From the NCBI GenBank assembly GCA_023398335.1, contig JAEWSJ010000012.1:62001-126000 (forward strand): 64,000 nucleotides of DNA. The letters run 5' to 3'. Positions 26,155 through 36,029 of the stretch are shown piece by piece. The notes below the pieces were generated by a model. That model ran no database searches. It was not told where the DNA came from and saw nothing but the letters and a program-made list of their open reading frames with translations. The translations under genes and the position numbers were made by a program. Numbering within the stretch: position 1 is the first letter of the stretch; each line of letters opens with the position of its first letter. This DNA comes from Bacillota bacterium. GTDB lineage: Bacteria; Bacillota_I; Bacilli_A; RFN20; CAG-288.

Positions 26155-27966
26155 ATGTTACTTTTTTTAAAACCATATTTTGAAAAGAAACCATGGGCAG
26201 GTGATACTTTGTGTGATATATATGATTGTGCACAAGGAACGGGCGAAGCGTGGATAGTATCCGGATATAAAGGAAAATCATCAACAGTTATTGGTGGTAA
26301 GTATGATGGTTGTGATTTGTTTGATCTTTGGAATAATCATAGAGAATTGTTTTCTAATTTTAAAGGAAAAGAATTTCCTGTTCTTATTAAGTTAATTGAT
26401 TCAAAAGAAGACTTATCAGTTCAAGTTCATCCTAATGATAACTATGCATTAAAAACTAAAAATTCTTTAGGAAAATATGAATGTTGGTACATACTTGACG
26501 GAACTACAGCTAAAAATATTGTTGTAGGTGTTAATGCAAGAAATTCTAAAGAGTTAAAAGATATTATCGATGAAGGAAAAATAGAAGATTATTTAAATCT
26601 ACTTCCTATAAAAAAACATGATTTAATTGTAATCGAACCTGGAACAGTACATGCAATAAAAGGCGGAACATTTCTTTTAGAAACGCAGGAATCATCTGAT
26701 ATTACCTATCGTTTGTATGACTATAATAGAGAGCCAAAGAGAGAACTTCATATTGAAGATTCACTTAATGTAATTGATTACAATAATAGAAAGTATCCTA
26801 TATTTTCTTTTGATAAAGAAGATTCATTAAAAGCAGATTTTTTTAATATTCATAAACTTTTAGTTGATGGACCTGTTATTTATCAAAATAAAGGATTTGA
26901 AATTTTTTATGTTGAGTCAGGTAATGGTTATATTGAGGATAAACCTGTAAAGAAGGGTGATACATTTATTCTTTCTAACGAAGATAATAAATTTGTTGCA
27001 AAAGGGAATATGGTTTTAATTGCGATTGTTCCAAAGGAAAGAAATCATAAAAAAAATGTTAGAAAAGTTGCGTTAGTTACTGGAATTACTGGACAAGATG
27101 GAACATATTTAACTGAATTATTACTTTCAAAAGGTTACGAGGTACATGGACTTGTCAGAAGATTAAATATTCAATCTGATAATGTTATTTCTCAGTTAAT
27201 GAATAATCCTGAAATTGGTAATAAAAATTTATTCTTACATTATGGAGATATGACTGATTCTTCATCGGTTAATAAGGTAATTGAAGATACAAAGCCTGAC
27301 GAAATTTATAATTTGGCTGCTCAATCTCATGTTGATTTATCATTCGATATGCCAGAATATACAGGAAATGTTAATGGATTAGGTACTATTAGATTGTTAG
27401 AAGCTATTAGACAAAGCGGAATACACACAAAATTTTTCCAGGCTTCTTCTTGTAAAATGTATTCTGGATATATTGATAATAGAATTATTGATGAAAATAC
27501 GCCAACTAATCCAGTTGACCCGTATGGATTATCAAAAGCATATGCACATCAAGCGTGTAAATTTTATCGAAATACTTATCATATGTTTGTATCGTGTGGT
27601 ATTATGTTTGCGCATGACTCACCAAGAAGAGAAGAAACATATGTTTATAAAAAAATAACCGAAGCAGTAAATAGAATTTCAAAAGGCAGCAATGAAGTAT
27701 TGTGTCTAGGTAATCTTGATGCTGTACGAGAATGGGGTAAATCAAAAGATTATGCTAAAGCAATGTACGAATTACTTCAAGAAGACAAACCATGTGACAA
27801 AATAATTTCACTAGGGAAACTTAAAAGTGTAAGAGAATTTACAAAAGATTCGTTTGCTCAGAAAGGTATTCATCTTGAATGGTTTGGTGAAGGATTTAAT
27901 GAAACTGGCAAGGATGATACAAATAATACTAGAGTTGTTGTTTCAAAACAAAATTATAGAAAATAA
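26155..27966 (+). CDS. Fusion: class I mannose-6-phosphate isomerase + degenerate GDP-mannose 4,6-dehydratase
   Basis: 603 residues in one frame. About 1-300 is a cupin-type phosphomannose isomerase (KPWAGDTLCD, SVQVHPNDNYA, PGTVHAIKGGTFLLE with the zinc ligands), converting fructose 6-phosphate to mannose 6-phosphate. From about 304 an SDR fold like Gmd begins (TGITGQDGTYLTELLL; AAQSHVDLSF). The Gmd active-site STSELYG is SSCKMYS here: Lys 434 stands where the catalytic Glu should be, while Tyr 457 and Lys 461 remain. The C-terminus ends about 40 residues earlier than Gmd. An intact Gmd follows 12 bases later. The second domain is therefore probably not a normal dehydratase; it might partner with Gmd or act on another substrate. 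Confidence 0.85.
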   Translation: MLLFLKPYFEKKPWAGDTLCDIYDCAQGTGEAWIVSGYKGKSSTVIGGKYDGCDLFDLWNNHRELFSNFKGKEFPVLIKLIDSKEDLSVQVHPNDNYALKTKNSLGKYECWYILDGTTAKNIVVGVNARNSKELKDIIDEGKIEDYLNLLPIKKHDLIVIEPGTVHAIKGGTFLLETQESSDITYRLYDYNREPKRELHIEDSLNVIDYNNRKYPIFSFDKEDSLKADFFNIHKLLVDGPVIYQNKGFEIFYVESGNGYIEDKPVKKGDTFILSNEDNKFVAKGNMVLIAIVPKERNHKKNVRKVALVTGITGQDGTYLTELLLSKGYEVHGLVRRLNIQSDNVISQLMNNPEIGNKNLFLHYGDMTDSSSVNKVIEDTKPDEIYNLAAQSHVDLSFDMPEYTGNVNGLGTIRLLEAIRQSGIHTKFFQASSCKMYSGYIDNRIIDENTPTNPVDPYGLSKAYAHQACKFYRNTYHMFVSCGIMFAHDSPRREETYVYKKITEAVNRISKGSNEVLCLGNLDAVREWGKSKDYAKAMYELLQEDKPCDKIISLGKLKSVREFTKDSFAQKGIHLEWFGEGFNETGKDDTNNTRVVVSKQNYRK

Positions 27967-27978
27967 AAGGAGAAATAT

Positions 27979-29019
27979 ATGAAAAAAGCATTAATTACAG
28001 GTATAACTGGACAAGATGGTAGCTATTTAGCAGAGTTTTTATTAGAAAAAGGATATGAAGTTCACGGAATAATTCGTCGTGCTTCTATAAGTACAACAGC
28101 TAGAATTGATCATCTTATTGAAAAAAATCTAATTACTCTTCATGAAGGTGATTTATCAGATTCATCAAGTATTATTAAAATTATTAAAAATGTTGAACCG
28201 GATGAGATTTATAATCTTGCGGCTCAATCACACGTTGGCATTTCTTTTGATGCTGCAGAATATACAGGTGATGTTGATGCAATAGGAGTTTTAAGGATTT
28301 TGGAGGCAGTTCATTTACTTGGACTTGAAAGAAAGACTAGAATTTATCAAGCTTCTACTTCAGAATTGTATGGTAAGGTTGAAGAATGTCCTCAAAATGA
28401 AAATACTCCATTTCACCCTTTTTCGCCGTACGCTGTTGCTAAGCAATATGGATATTGGATGATTAGAGAATATAGAGAAGCTTATAATATGTTTGCGTGT
28501 AATGGAATTTTGTTTAATCACGAATCTGAAAGAAGAGGTGAAAATTTTGTTACTAGAAAAATAACTTTAGCCGCCGGTAGAATAGCGTGCGGATTACAAG
28601 ATCATTTAGAGTTAGGTAATCTAGATTCGCTGAGAGATTGGGGATATGCAAAAGATTATGTTGAATGTATGTGGCTTATATTACAACAAAACACTCCAGA
28701 TGATTTTGTTATTGCTACTGGTGTACAACATACTGTAAGAGAATTTACAACCTTGGCATTTAAATATGTTGGTATAGACGTTGAGTGGAGAGGCGCTGGA
28801 ATTGATGAAAAAGGATATGATAAAAAAACAGGTAAGATGATTGTTTCAGTAAATAAACAATGGTTCAGACCTACAGATGTTGTTAATTTATGGGGAAATC
28901 CTACAAAAGCAAAAACGGTTTTAGGGTGGAATCCACAAAAAACAAGTTATGAAGAATTATGTGAAATTATGGCCAAACATGATTTAGAATTAGCTAAAAG
29001 AGAATTAAAAAATCTATAA
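27979..29019 (+). CDS. gmd: GDP-mannose 4,6-dehydratase
   Basis: 346 residues, usual Gmd length. Converts GDP-mannose to GDP-4-keto-6-deoxymannose with bound NADP. It has the GxxGxxG loop TGITGQDGSYLAEFLL (about 7-22), the AAQSHVGISF signature, the active-site ASTSELYGKV with Thr and Glu, Tyr-x3-Lys in SPYAVAKQYGYW, and the family C-terminus (FRPTDVVNLWGNP). AAAGGAG precedes its start. Unlike the Gmd-like half of the preceding fusion, all catalytic residues are present. Confidence 0.95.
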   Translation: MKKALITGITGQDGSYLAEFLLEKGYEVHGIIRRASISTTARIDHLIEKNLITLHEGDLSDSSSIIKIIKNVEPDEIYNLAAQSHVGISFDAAEYTGDVDAIGVLRILEAVHLLGLERKTRIYQASTSELYGKVEECPQNENTPFHPFSPYAVAKQYGYWMIREYREAYNMFACNGILFNHESERRGENFVTRKITLAAGRIACGLQDHLELGNLDSLRDWGYAKDYVECMWLILQQNTPDDFVIATGVQHTVREFTTLAFKYVGIDVEWRGAGIDEKGYDKKTGKMIVSVNKQWFRPTDVVNLWGNPTKAKTVLGWNPQKTSYEELCEIMAKHDLELAKRELKNL

Positions 29020-29021
29020 AT

Positions 29022-30695
29022 ATGAAAAAAGTATTAATTATTGGTGTTGGTGGATTTGTAGGACCATATTTAGTTCATGAATTTTCCATAAATAATTATG
29101 AAGTATACGGAACAAAAATTGAATCCGAGAATATTAATGTTGATAATTGCAAAATATACAATCTAAATATTTGTAACAAAGATGAAATAACTAGTTTATT
29201 AAAACAAATTAATCCAGATTATATAGTTCATCTTGCCGCTCAAAGTTCTGTCGCTTTGTCATGGAAAAAACCTCAAATGACGTTTGAAATCAATGTTATA
29301 GGAACAATAAACTTACTTGAATCTATAAAAGAAATATGTCCTAAATCAAGAATATTACTTGTTGGATCAAGCGAAGAATATGGAAAAGTTGAGTCTGGTC
29401 GACCTGTTAATGAGCAGCACACATGTAACCCGACTAATATTTATGCTTTATCTAAATATACTCAGGAACAAATTGGAAGATTATATTTCGATGCATATGG
29501 AATTAATGTCATGTTTACACGTTCTTTTAATCATATCGGTCCAGGTCAATCATCAACGTTTGTTGTTTCAGATTTTTGTAATCAAGTGGTAAATATAGAA
29601 AATGGCATTCAAGAATATATTTCAGTCGGAAATTTAGACGCATATAGAGATTTTACTGATGTTAGAGATGTGGTTAATGCATATCGTGTTATTATTGAAA
29701 AAGGTAATATTGGTGAATCTTATAATGTTGGTAGCGGTAAAGCTATAAAGATTAAAGAAATATTAAATTCTATTATTGAATTATCAAATGTTAAAATTAA
29801 TATAGTTGTTGATAAATCTAGATTTAGACCTATAGATGTTGAAAAAATTGAATGTGATAATAGCAAACTTGTTAAGTTAGGATGGAATATTTCTTACACT
29901 ATTGATAATTCCTTGAAGGATATTATTGGTTATTTTAGGAAACATTTTTATGAAATTGGTAGAGAAAAACTACTTAATTTTACATTTAATAATTATACAA
30001 TGGATGAAGCAATTTCAAAAATTGATTTGTTTATTAAAAATAAATACAAGGGATATGTTGTTACCCCTAATACGGACCACGCTGTTATTTTAGATAAAAG
30101 TACGGAGTTTCAAAAAATTTATGATGATGCTTCGTTTGTATTTATTGATGGAAAGCCATTAATCTGGATAGCAAGAAAACACGGAATTAAAGTAAAAGAA
30201 AAATTATCTGGTTCTGATTTATTTCCTAAAGTGTGTGAATTATGTTCTATAAAAGGATATTCGATGTTTTTTCTTGGCGCAAAAGATGGCATTGCAAAAT
30301 TAGCAGCAGATAAATTAAAGAAAAAATATAATGGATTGATTATTAAAAACACGTTTTCACCAAAATATGGTTTTGAAAGTGACAAGAAATATGACGAAAA
30401 TATTTTATCAATGATTAATGGTGAAAATATTAATGTGTTAATTCTTGGTCTAGGATCACCAAAACAAGAGAAGTGGGCATATAAACATATAAACGAACTA
30501 AATGTAAATTTAATATTGTGTATTGGTGCATCTTTAGATTTTGAAGCAGGGAATATTAAAAGGGCTCCAAAATTTATGCAAAATATTGGCCTTGAATGGT
30601 TTTATCGGTTTATAAAAGAGCCAAGAAGATTGTTTAAACGATACTTTATTGACGATATTAAAATCTTATCGATAATGAGGAAATATAAAAAATGA
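29022..30695 (+). CDS. Fusion: GDP-4-keto-6-deoxymannose reductase (Rmd-like) + WecG/TagA/CpsF glycosyltransferase (GT26)
   Basis: 557 residues. About 1-310 is an SDR reductase: GVGGFVGPYL, AAQSSVALSW, SSEEYG, Tyr-x3-Lys in NIYALSKY, SFNHIGPGQ, close to Rmd, which makes GDP-D-rhamnose from the Gmd product. From about 317 a complete GT26 domain follows: TPNTDHAVILDK, SGSDLFPKVC, LGLGSPKQEKWAY, RAPKFMQNIGLEWFYRF and the basic end. GT26 enzymes usually move ManNAc or related sugars onto a lipid-linked acceptor. Fusion to the reductase suggests, but does not prove, that this one uses the reductase product. The stop overlaps the next start in ATGA. Confidence 0.88.
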   Translation: MKKVLIIGVGGFVGPYLVHEFSINNYEVYGTKIESENINVDNCKIYNLNICNKDEITSLLKQINPDYIVHLAAQSSVALSWKKPQMTFEINVIGTINLLESIKEICPKSRILLVGSSEEYGKVESGRPVNEQHTCNPTNIYALSKYTQEQIGRLYFDAYGINVMFTRSFNHIGPGQSSTFVVSDFCNQVVNIENGIQEYISVGNLDAYRDFTDVRDVVNAYRVIIEKGNIGESYNVGSGKAIKIKEILNSIIELSNVKINIVVDKSRFRPIDVEKIECDNSKLVKLGWNISYTIDNSLKDIIGYFRKHFYEIGREKLLNFTFNNYTMDEAISKIDLFIKNKYKGYVVTPNTDHAVILDKSTEFQKIYDDASFVFIDGKPLIWIARKHGIKVKEKLSGSDLFPKVCELCSIKGYSMFFLGAKDGIAKLAADKLKKKYNGLIIKNTFSPKYGFESDKKYDENILSMINGENINVLILGLGSPKQEKWAYKHINELNVNLILCIGASLDFEAGNIKRAPKFMQNIGLEWFYRFIKEPRRLFKRYFIDDIKILSIMRKYKK

Positions 30696-31801
30696 AAAAC
30701 ATTGCTATTGATTTAACATCGTTAGAAGATAATTTCTCTGGGATTGAAAGAGTTTGTCTTAATATAACCAAAGAATTAATTAAGAGTAACTCATTCAATT
30801 TTCATTTGTTTTTCAGAAAAGAAATTAAGTGTTTTAGCACAGAAGAACTGTCTAAAAGTAACATCTTTACTCATATAATTAATAAAAATAGATTTATTTC
30901 TTTATTGTTTTGGCTACCTAAGGATATCAATAAACTAAATCCAGATATTGCTTTTTTTATAGGTTTTCCACCGTCACCACTTATTAAATATAATAAAAGT
31001 ATTAAAGTGATACCTTTAATATATGATTTAGTATGTTTTGATTGTCCAAAAACAATGAAAACATTTTCAAAATTTTATTTTCAATTCGGAATAAAAAAAG
31101 CACTAACAAAATCGCAACTAATATTTACAATTTCTGAGTTTTCCAAAGAAAGAATTATTGATAGATTGAAATATTCAGGTAAAATTGTTGTTTTACCAAT
31201 GGGGGTTACTTCAAATAAAAAAGAGTCAATTAATTTTGATTTAATTCAAAAAAGATATAATTTGCCAGATGAATATTTATTTTCCTTATCAACGCTTGAG
31301 CCAAGAAAAAACTTTTTATGGATGATTAAAGCTTTGAATGAATTGTATTCAACCGATCATAATATTCCGGATATAGTCATTGGCGGAAGATACGGATGGA
31401 AAAACAAGGAAATATTTACAATTATTTCAAATGAAAATAGAGAGAAATTTCATTTTATTGGATTTGTCGATGACAATGATTTAAGTGGAATATATGAGAA
31501 TTCAAAGTTGTTTATTTTTCCATCAAAATATGAAGGCTTTGGTTTACCTGTGTTGGAAAGTTTGTTTTATGATGCACTACCTATTGTTTCAAATATACCA
31601 ACTAATGTGGAAATATTAGGAAAAGATTATAATTTTATTTTTGATTTAGATGATGAAAATGAATTTTACAATAAATTATTGTTTCTTTGTTCTTTGTCAA
31701 ATTATGATAGACTTAATATGACTAAAAATCAAAAGAATAAATGTAATTTTGAATGGAGCGAAACTACGAAAGTTATTATTAAAAACTTTCTTGAAAAGTA
31801 A
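30692..31801 (+). CDS. Glycosyltransferase family 4
   Basis: 369-residue GT-B transferase. The N-terminus (IAIDLTSLEDNFSGIERVC) is like mannosyl/rhamnosyl transferases of the MtfB type; the C-terminal half has STLEPRKNFLWMIKAL, FIGFVDDNDLSGIYE and the donor motif PSKYEGFGLPVLES. Cytoplasmic, it should add one sugar (perhaps from GDP-mannose or GDP-rhamnose) to the lipid-linked repeat unit. Its ATG overlaps the previous stop by four bases. Confidence 0.85.
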   Translation: MKNIAIDLTSLEDNFSGIERVCLNITKELIKSNSFNFHLFFRKEIKCFSTEELSKSNIFTHIINKNRFISLLFWLPKDINKLNPDIAFFIGFPPSPLIKYNKSIKVIPLIYDLVCFDCPKTMKTFSKFYFQFGIKKALTKSQLIFTISEFSKERIIDRLKYSGKIVVLPMGVTSNKKESINFDLIQKRYNLPDEYLFSLSTLEPRKNFLWMIKALNELYSTDHNIPDIVIGGRYGWKNKEIFTIISNENREKFHFIGFVDDNDLSGIYENSKLFIFPSKYEGFGLPVLESLFYDALPIVSNIPTNVEILGKDYNFIFDLDDENEFYNKLLFLCSLSNYDRLNMTKNQKNKCNFEWSETTKVIIKNFLEK

Positions 31802-31822
31802 TTATTATTGGAGATTTAATTT

Positions 31823-33139
31823 GTGGCAAGAAAAAAAATACTTCGTAAATTTAAGAATGTTGATTTATATAGTTTTTATTTTTTTATACTATATTTTTTG
31901 TCGTTGACAGATATTTCTGTTTTTTCGATAAAACTTTTTTATTTTATTTCTCTACCATTATTGATTAAAACTTTAATTCAACTGTTTACAAATGATCATA
32001 AGCGATTTGATAAATGCATTATTTATTTGTTTATATGGATTGTGTCTTACTTTTTAGCTTGGCCAAACATTTTTTCAATTACAGATTTTATTAAAACAAC
32101 ACTTGGACAGTGTGTTTTGATAGTATATCTTTTATATTTTTACTTTAATATTCCTATTTGCAAAATAAAGCAACATTTAAATATTTTTTTATACGCAATA
32201 TTTATTTTTGCGATTATTGGAATAATACAAGTTGCTGTATTCTATTTATTTGATATTAATTTAGGCGTATCACATATGGATCATGGATCATTATTACCAA
32301 GACCAAGATCTTTTGCATCAGAACCAGATTGGTATGGATTAATTTGTGGGTTAGGAGTCGTTATTTCTATTACGTTTTATATTATGAATAAATCAAATAA
32401 AAAATTAATGCTACTAATTTTTTTTACATCTTTTACCGGATTACTTATTAGTTTAACACGTGCTTCTTGGGTCGCTGTTGGAGTAGCGTTAGTGTTTATG
32501 TATTTGTTTTTGATTACTCAATCCGAAAAGAAAAAAATAAATATGGTAATAAAACAATTCCTTGTTTTTGGGTTTATAGTTTTTGTTGCATTACTTATTA
32601 TTAATCCAAGCGTTCTTAATAAATTATTCACTAGACTTAATATCTTTGGCTGGCTGTCAAATGATGGTGGGGCAAGTGATTCACGAATGAGCGCAATTCA
32701 AGTAATGATTATATATATAAAACAGAATCCTTTTTTTGGCAATGGGGTTGGTTCAATGAATACTATTTCATTAGATACAGAATTATTATCTTCATTAGGA
32801 TTTTATTATGAAATTAATAAAGGCTCTGGAAATGCAAATATATTTATTACAAATTTATTTGACTGTGGAATTTTCGGAACGATTTTCTTAATTGCGTTCT
32901 TATTTAGATATTTTTCAAAGACTTATTTAACAATAAAAAAAAGAAACATATATCGTGAGGATAATATTGTTTCAATGGCTTGTTTTCTTGTAAGTATTGT
33001 TGAATTGATTGATTTCCAATTTAATAACGGGCTTCGTTTACCTTTTGTATGGATAATCTTTGGAATGGCGTGTTCGTTTATTAATAGTGAAAAAAAGAAC
33101 TTTTTTTCTAAAAAAAATATATCAAAAAAGTTACTATAG
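31823..33139 (+). CDS. Wzy-like polysaccharide polymerase (O-antigen ligase/polymerase family)
   Basis: 438-residue membrane protein with about 11 helices and a large outside loop between about 260 and 330, which begins with FGWLSNDGGASDSRMSA and holds NPFFGNGVGSM; this is the O-antigen ligase-like signature. It also has SFASEPDWYGL and LTRASWVAV typical of Wzy proteins. It would join repeat units outside the cell after flipping. The start is GTG, with GGAG 9 bases before it. Wzy sequences vary widely, so the call rests on topology and locus. Confidence 0.8.
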   Translation: MARKKILRKFKNVDLYSFYFFILYFLSLTDISVFSIKLFYFISLPLLIKTLIQLFTNDHKRFDKCIIYLFIWIVSYFLAWPNIFSITDFIKTTLGQCVLIVYLLYFYFNIPICKIKQHLNIFLYAIFIFAIIGIIQVAVFYLFDINLGVSHMDHGSLLPRPRSFASEPDWYGLICGLGVVISITFYIMNKSNKKLMLLIFFTSFTGLLISLTRASWVAVGVALVFMYLFLITQSEKKKINMVIKQFLVFGFIVFVALLIINPSVLNKLFTRLNIFGWLSNDGGASDSRMSAIQVMIIYIKQNPFFGNGVGSMNTISLDTELLSSLGFYYEINKGSGNANIFITNLFDCGIFGTIFLIAFLFRYFSKTYLTIKKRNIYREDNIVSMACFLVSIVELIDFQFNNGLRLPFVWIIFGMACSFINSEKKNFFSKKNISKKLL

Positions 33140-33189
33140 AAAATGATTTATAGAAAATATTAATTAAATAGTAAAAAGGAGGATTAATA

Positions 33190-34287
33190 ATGATTATAGG
33201 AATTGATGCTAGACCATTATCAGAAACTAGACCAACTGGAATAACAAAATATTTGAAAGAAACACTTACAAATTACGTTGACAAAGATAATAAGTATATT
33301 TTATATTCAAACAAGCCAATTTGTGAGAAGTTACATTTTAAATTTGATTATTCAGTAAAAATCATTAAACAAAGAAGTGGCACTTATTTTATATATTGGT
33401 ATTTATATAATGTTCTAAAAAAAGATTGTGTTGATGTTTTTTGGGGAACAGAACATATATTACCGAAAAGAAAAAAGGGAATTAGAATGGTGCTTACTAT
33501 TCACGATCTTGCTTTATTACATAATTATAGGTGGGGGAAGATTAGAAATGTAATTGTTCAAAATATATTCACGAGAAAATCTATAAACAATGCTGATTCT
33601 ATTATTGCTATATCAGAAAGTACAAAAAACGATATTATAAATGTACTTAAAATTGATAAGAGTAAGATAAATACAATTTATCTTGGATTTAGCAAAGTGA
33701 AAGAAAAAACACTTTTTGAAGATAGTTTGATAAAAAATAAGTATTTCTTGTTTGTTGGATCTATGGATAAGAGAAAAAACATATTGAATATTGTAAAGTC
33801 TTTTATTGAGTTTAAAAAAAGAAACCACGATTCAAGTTATAAATTAGTAATTGCCGGTTCTGGAGGAAACGAACAAAGCAAAGTAATGGGACTTATAAAT
33901 AAATCTATGTATAAAGACGATATAATCATCACTGGATATGTAGACGATAACCAAATTAGTAACTTGTATTATTATTCAAGCTTTATATTATATCCTTCTT
34001 TGTATGAGGGTTTTGGTTTGCCTATATTAGAAGGATATTCATATAATAAAATTGTTTTAATTTCAAATAATTCATCGCTTAGAGAAATTGGAGGAGAAGA
34101 CGCTCCATTTGTAAACGATGCTAATGATTATTTTGAAATTTGTGATAAAATTGAACAAATAATTGCTTTTTCCAACGATAAACAAAATAACATAATAAAT
34201 AAAAATAAAGAACAACTGCTTAAATTTTCGTGGAAGAAAAGTGCTTTGCTAACTAGAGAGGTTGTTATAAATGGAAAAAGAAAGTAA
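33190..34287 (+). CDS. Glycosyltransferase family 4
   Basis: 365-residue GT-B transferase, second GT4 of the locus. N-terminal IGIDARPLSETRPTGITKYL is typical of GT4 rhamnosyl/mannosyl transferases; further GTEHILPKRKKG, TIHDLALL, FVGSMDKRKNILNIVKSF, ITGYVDDNQISNLY and PSLYEGFGLPILEG. AGGAGG lies upstream of ATG after a 50-base gap. It overlaps the next gene by 17 bases. Confidence 0.87.
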   Translation: MIIGIDARPLSETRPTGITKYLKETLTNYVDKDNKYILYSNKPICEKLHFKFDYSVKIIKQRSGTYFIYWYLYNVLKKDCVDVFWGTEHILPKRKKGIRMVLTIHDLALLHNYRWGKIRNVIVQNIFTRKSINNADSIIAISESTKNDIINVLKIDKSKINTIYLGFSKVKEKTLFEDSLIKNKYFLFVGSMDKRKNILNIVKSFIEFKKRNHDSSYKLVIAGSGGNEQSKVMGLINKSMYKDDIIITGYVDDNQISNLYYYSSFILYPSLYEGFGLPILEGYSYNKIVLISNNSSLREIGGEDAPFVNDANDYFEICDKIEQIIAFSNDKQNNIINKNKEQLLKFSWKKSALLTREVVINGKRK

Positions 34288-35236
34288 ATTGTTGACTATA
34301 TATGTTCCAACATATAACAGAGCGAGTTTATTAGAAAAGAATCTTAAGGCCTTAGTTCCGCAAGTAGAGAAGTATTCTAAGTATTGTAGATTAATTGTAT
34401 CTGATAATTGTTCGCTAGATAGTACAGAATCGATTTGTTCAAAATTCTTGAATAAAATAGAATATATTAAGAGAGATAAAAATAACGGATCTGCGAGTAA
34501 CTTTGTTTTTGCTTTTGAATTGAAAGACGTGTCGTATTTATGGATATTGGGAGATGATGATATAGTAACCGATAATTGTTTAGATAGCATTATTACTAAG
34601 ATATTGAAAAATAGTTATCCGTTTATTTATTTAAATTTTTCGACACTAAGAAAAGGACTTTTTTATACTAAAATTAAAAGTAAAGATGATATAATTGTTC
34701 GCGACAAAGATAAATTATATTCTTTAATTGGTTGCGATTTGACGTTTATTTCATCTTCAATAATTAACATGAAATATTTTACTAATAGGCAAGTTTTAAT
34801 TGATAAAAAGCACGACCCTTTTTTACAGTCATATATTTATTCTTGTTGTATTAATAATAACGAAGATAAATTAATTGTTTCTGAAACGTGTTTTATTATT
34901 GAAAATAATATTAATACTGATTATAGTATGTACAAGGTATTTGGAAAAGATTTATATAATCTAACTAGATTTCAAATAAATGAATTAGAGTTTAATAAAA
35001 AAATTGTTGATAAAACATATACCAAATATTTAAGAAAAGTTGTAATGCCTGGATTACTAGGTGCTAAAGCCAATAACAATAAGGTCATGTTAAACAATTT
35101 TAATGATTTTTATTCTTCAACAAAAAAATATTTGATTTCATGGATAGTGTTTTATCCATTATTGATCATACCAAATTGTTTATATGGATTTGCTAAACGA
35201 CTCAAACAATTTATTGATAGAATTATTAAAAATTAA
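34271..35236 (+). CDS. Glycosyltransferase family 2
   Basis: 321-residue GT-A transferase. N-terminal TIYVPTYNRASLLEKNL and RLIVSDNCSLDS are the family 2 nucleotide-sugar pocket; the metal-binding DxD is DDD in WILGDDDIV (about residue 95). The C-terminus has a hydrophobic segment (WIVFYPLLIIPNCLYGF) that may rest on the membrane. It starts inside the end of the previous GT4 gene, which indicates coupling. Donor sugar not predictable. Confidence 0.87.
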   Translation: MEKESKLLTIYVPTYNRASLLEKNLKALVPQVEKYSKYCRLIVSDNCSLDSTESICSKFLNKIEYIKRDKNNGSASNFVFAFELKDVSYLWILGDDDIVTDNCLDSIITKILKNSYPFIYLNFSTLRKGLFYTKIKSKDDIIVRDKDKLYSLIGCDLTFISSSIINMKYFTNRQVLIDKKHDPFLQSYIYSCCINNNEDKLIVSETCFIIENNINTDYSMYKVFGKDLYNLTRFQINELEFNKKIVDKTYTKYLRKVVMPGLLGAKANNNKVMLNNFNDFYSSTKKYLISWIVFYPLLIIPNCLYGFAKRLKQFIDRIIKN

Positions 35237-35251
35237 TAGAGGAGATAGTAT

Positions 35252-36028
35252 ATGAAAGTATTAATTTTAGCTGGTGGATTTGGAACAAGGATTAGCGAAG
35301 AATCACATTTAAAACCAAAACCAATGATTGAAATTGGTGATATGCCAATAATGTGGCATATAATGAAGTTATATTCAAATTATGGATACAATGATTTTAT
35401 TATTTTAGCAGGCTATAAGCAATATGTGATAAAAGAGTATTTTAATAATTATTTTTTACATCATTCTGATGTTACTTTTGATATGAAAGATAATAAAATT
35501 GTAGTTCATGAAAAGCATTCTGAGCCATGGACTGTAACAGTTGTTGATACAGGACTTAATACTATGACTGGTGGGAGAATAAAAAGAGTAAAACAATATA
35601 TTGACAACGAACCATTTTTACTTACTTATGGTGACGGAGTTGCAAATATTGAAATAGATAAAGTTGTTTCTTTACACAAACACACTAATAAAATTGTTAC
35701 GTTATCAACAGTTAGTGTCGGACAAAAATTTGGAGTTTTAGATATAGAAAAAGATGGTTCAATTAGCGCTTTTAGAGAAAAAGATGATTCTGATGGTGCG
35801 ATGATTAATTGTGGATTTATGGTATGTGAACCTGAAGTTATTGACTATATTAGTGGAGATAATTCAGTCTTTGAAAAAGATGTGCTTAATAAACTTGCTG
35901 GGATTGGGCAAGTTAATGCTTATAAGCATGATGGGTTCTGGCATTGTATGGATACAAAGCGAGATATGGATCAATTAAACGAAATGTGGAATAGTGGTAA
36001 AGCTCCTTGGAAAGTTTGGAAAGATTAA
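35252..36028 (+). CDS. rfbF: Glucose-1-phosphate cytidylyltransferase
   Basis: 258 residues. Makes CDP-glucose from CTP and glucose 1-phosphate, first step to CDP-6-deoxy sugars. Family signatures: LILAGGFGTRISEESHLKPK (2-21), MPIMWHIMK, VDTGLNTMTGGRIKR and LTYGDGVANI with the metal-binding Asp, and GFWHCMDTKRDMDQLNE. GGAG precedes the ATG. The dehydratase gene follows at once, as in Yersinia and Salmonella O-antigen loci. Confidence 0.94.
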   Translation: MKVLILAGGFGTRISEESHLKPKPMIEIGDMPIMWHIMKLYSNYGYNDFIILAGYKQYVIKEYFNNYFLHHSDVTFDMKDNKIVVHEKHSEPWTVTVVDTGLNTMTGGRIKRVKQYIDNEPFLLTYGDGVANIEIDKVVSLHKHTNKIVTLSTVSVGQKFGVLDIEKDGSISAFREKDDSDGAMINCGFMVCEPEVIDYISGDNSVFEKDVLNKLAGIGQVNAYKHDGFWHCMDTKRDMDQLNEMWNSGKAPWKVWKD

Positions 36029-36029
36029 T

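Noticed and set aside
35994..36029. Longer start for rfbG at 35994
   Set aside because: The extension overlaps rfbF and does not match the family; ATG at 36030 with GGAAAG upstream begins the usual N-terminus.
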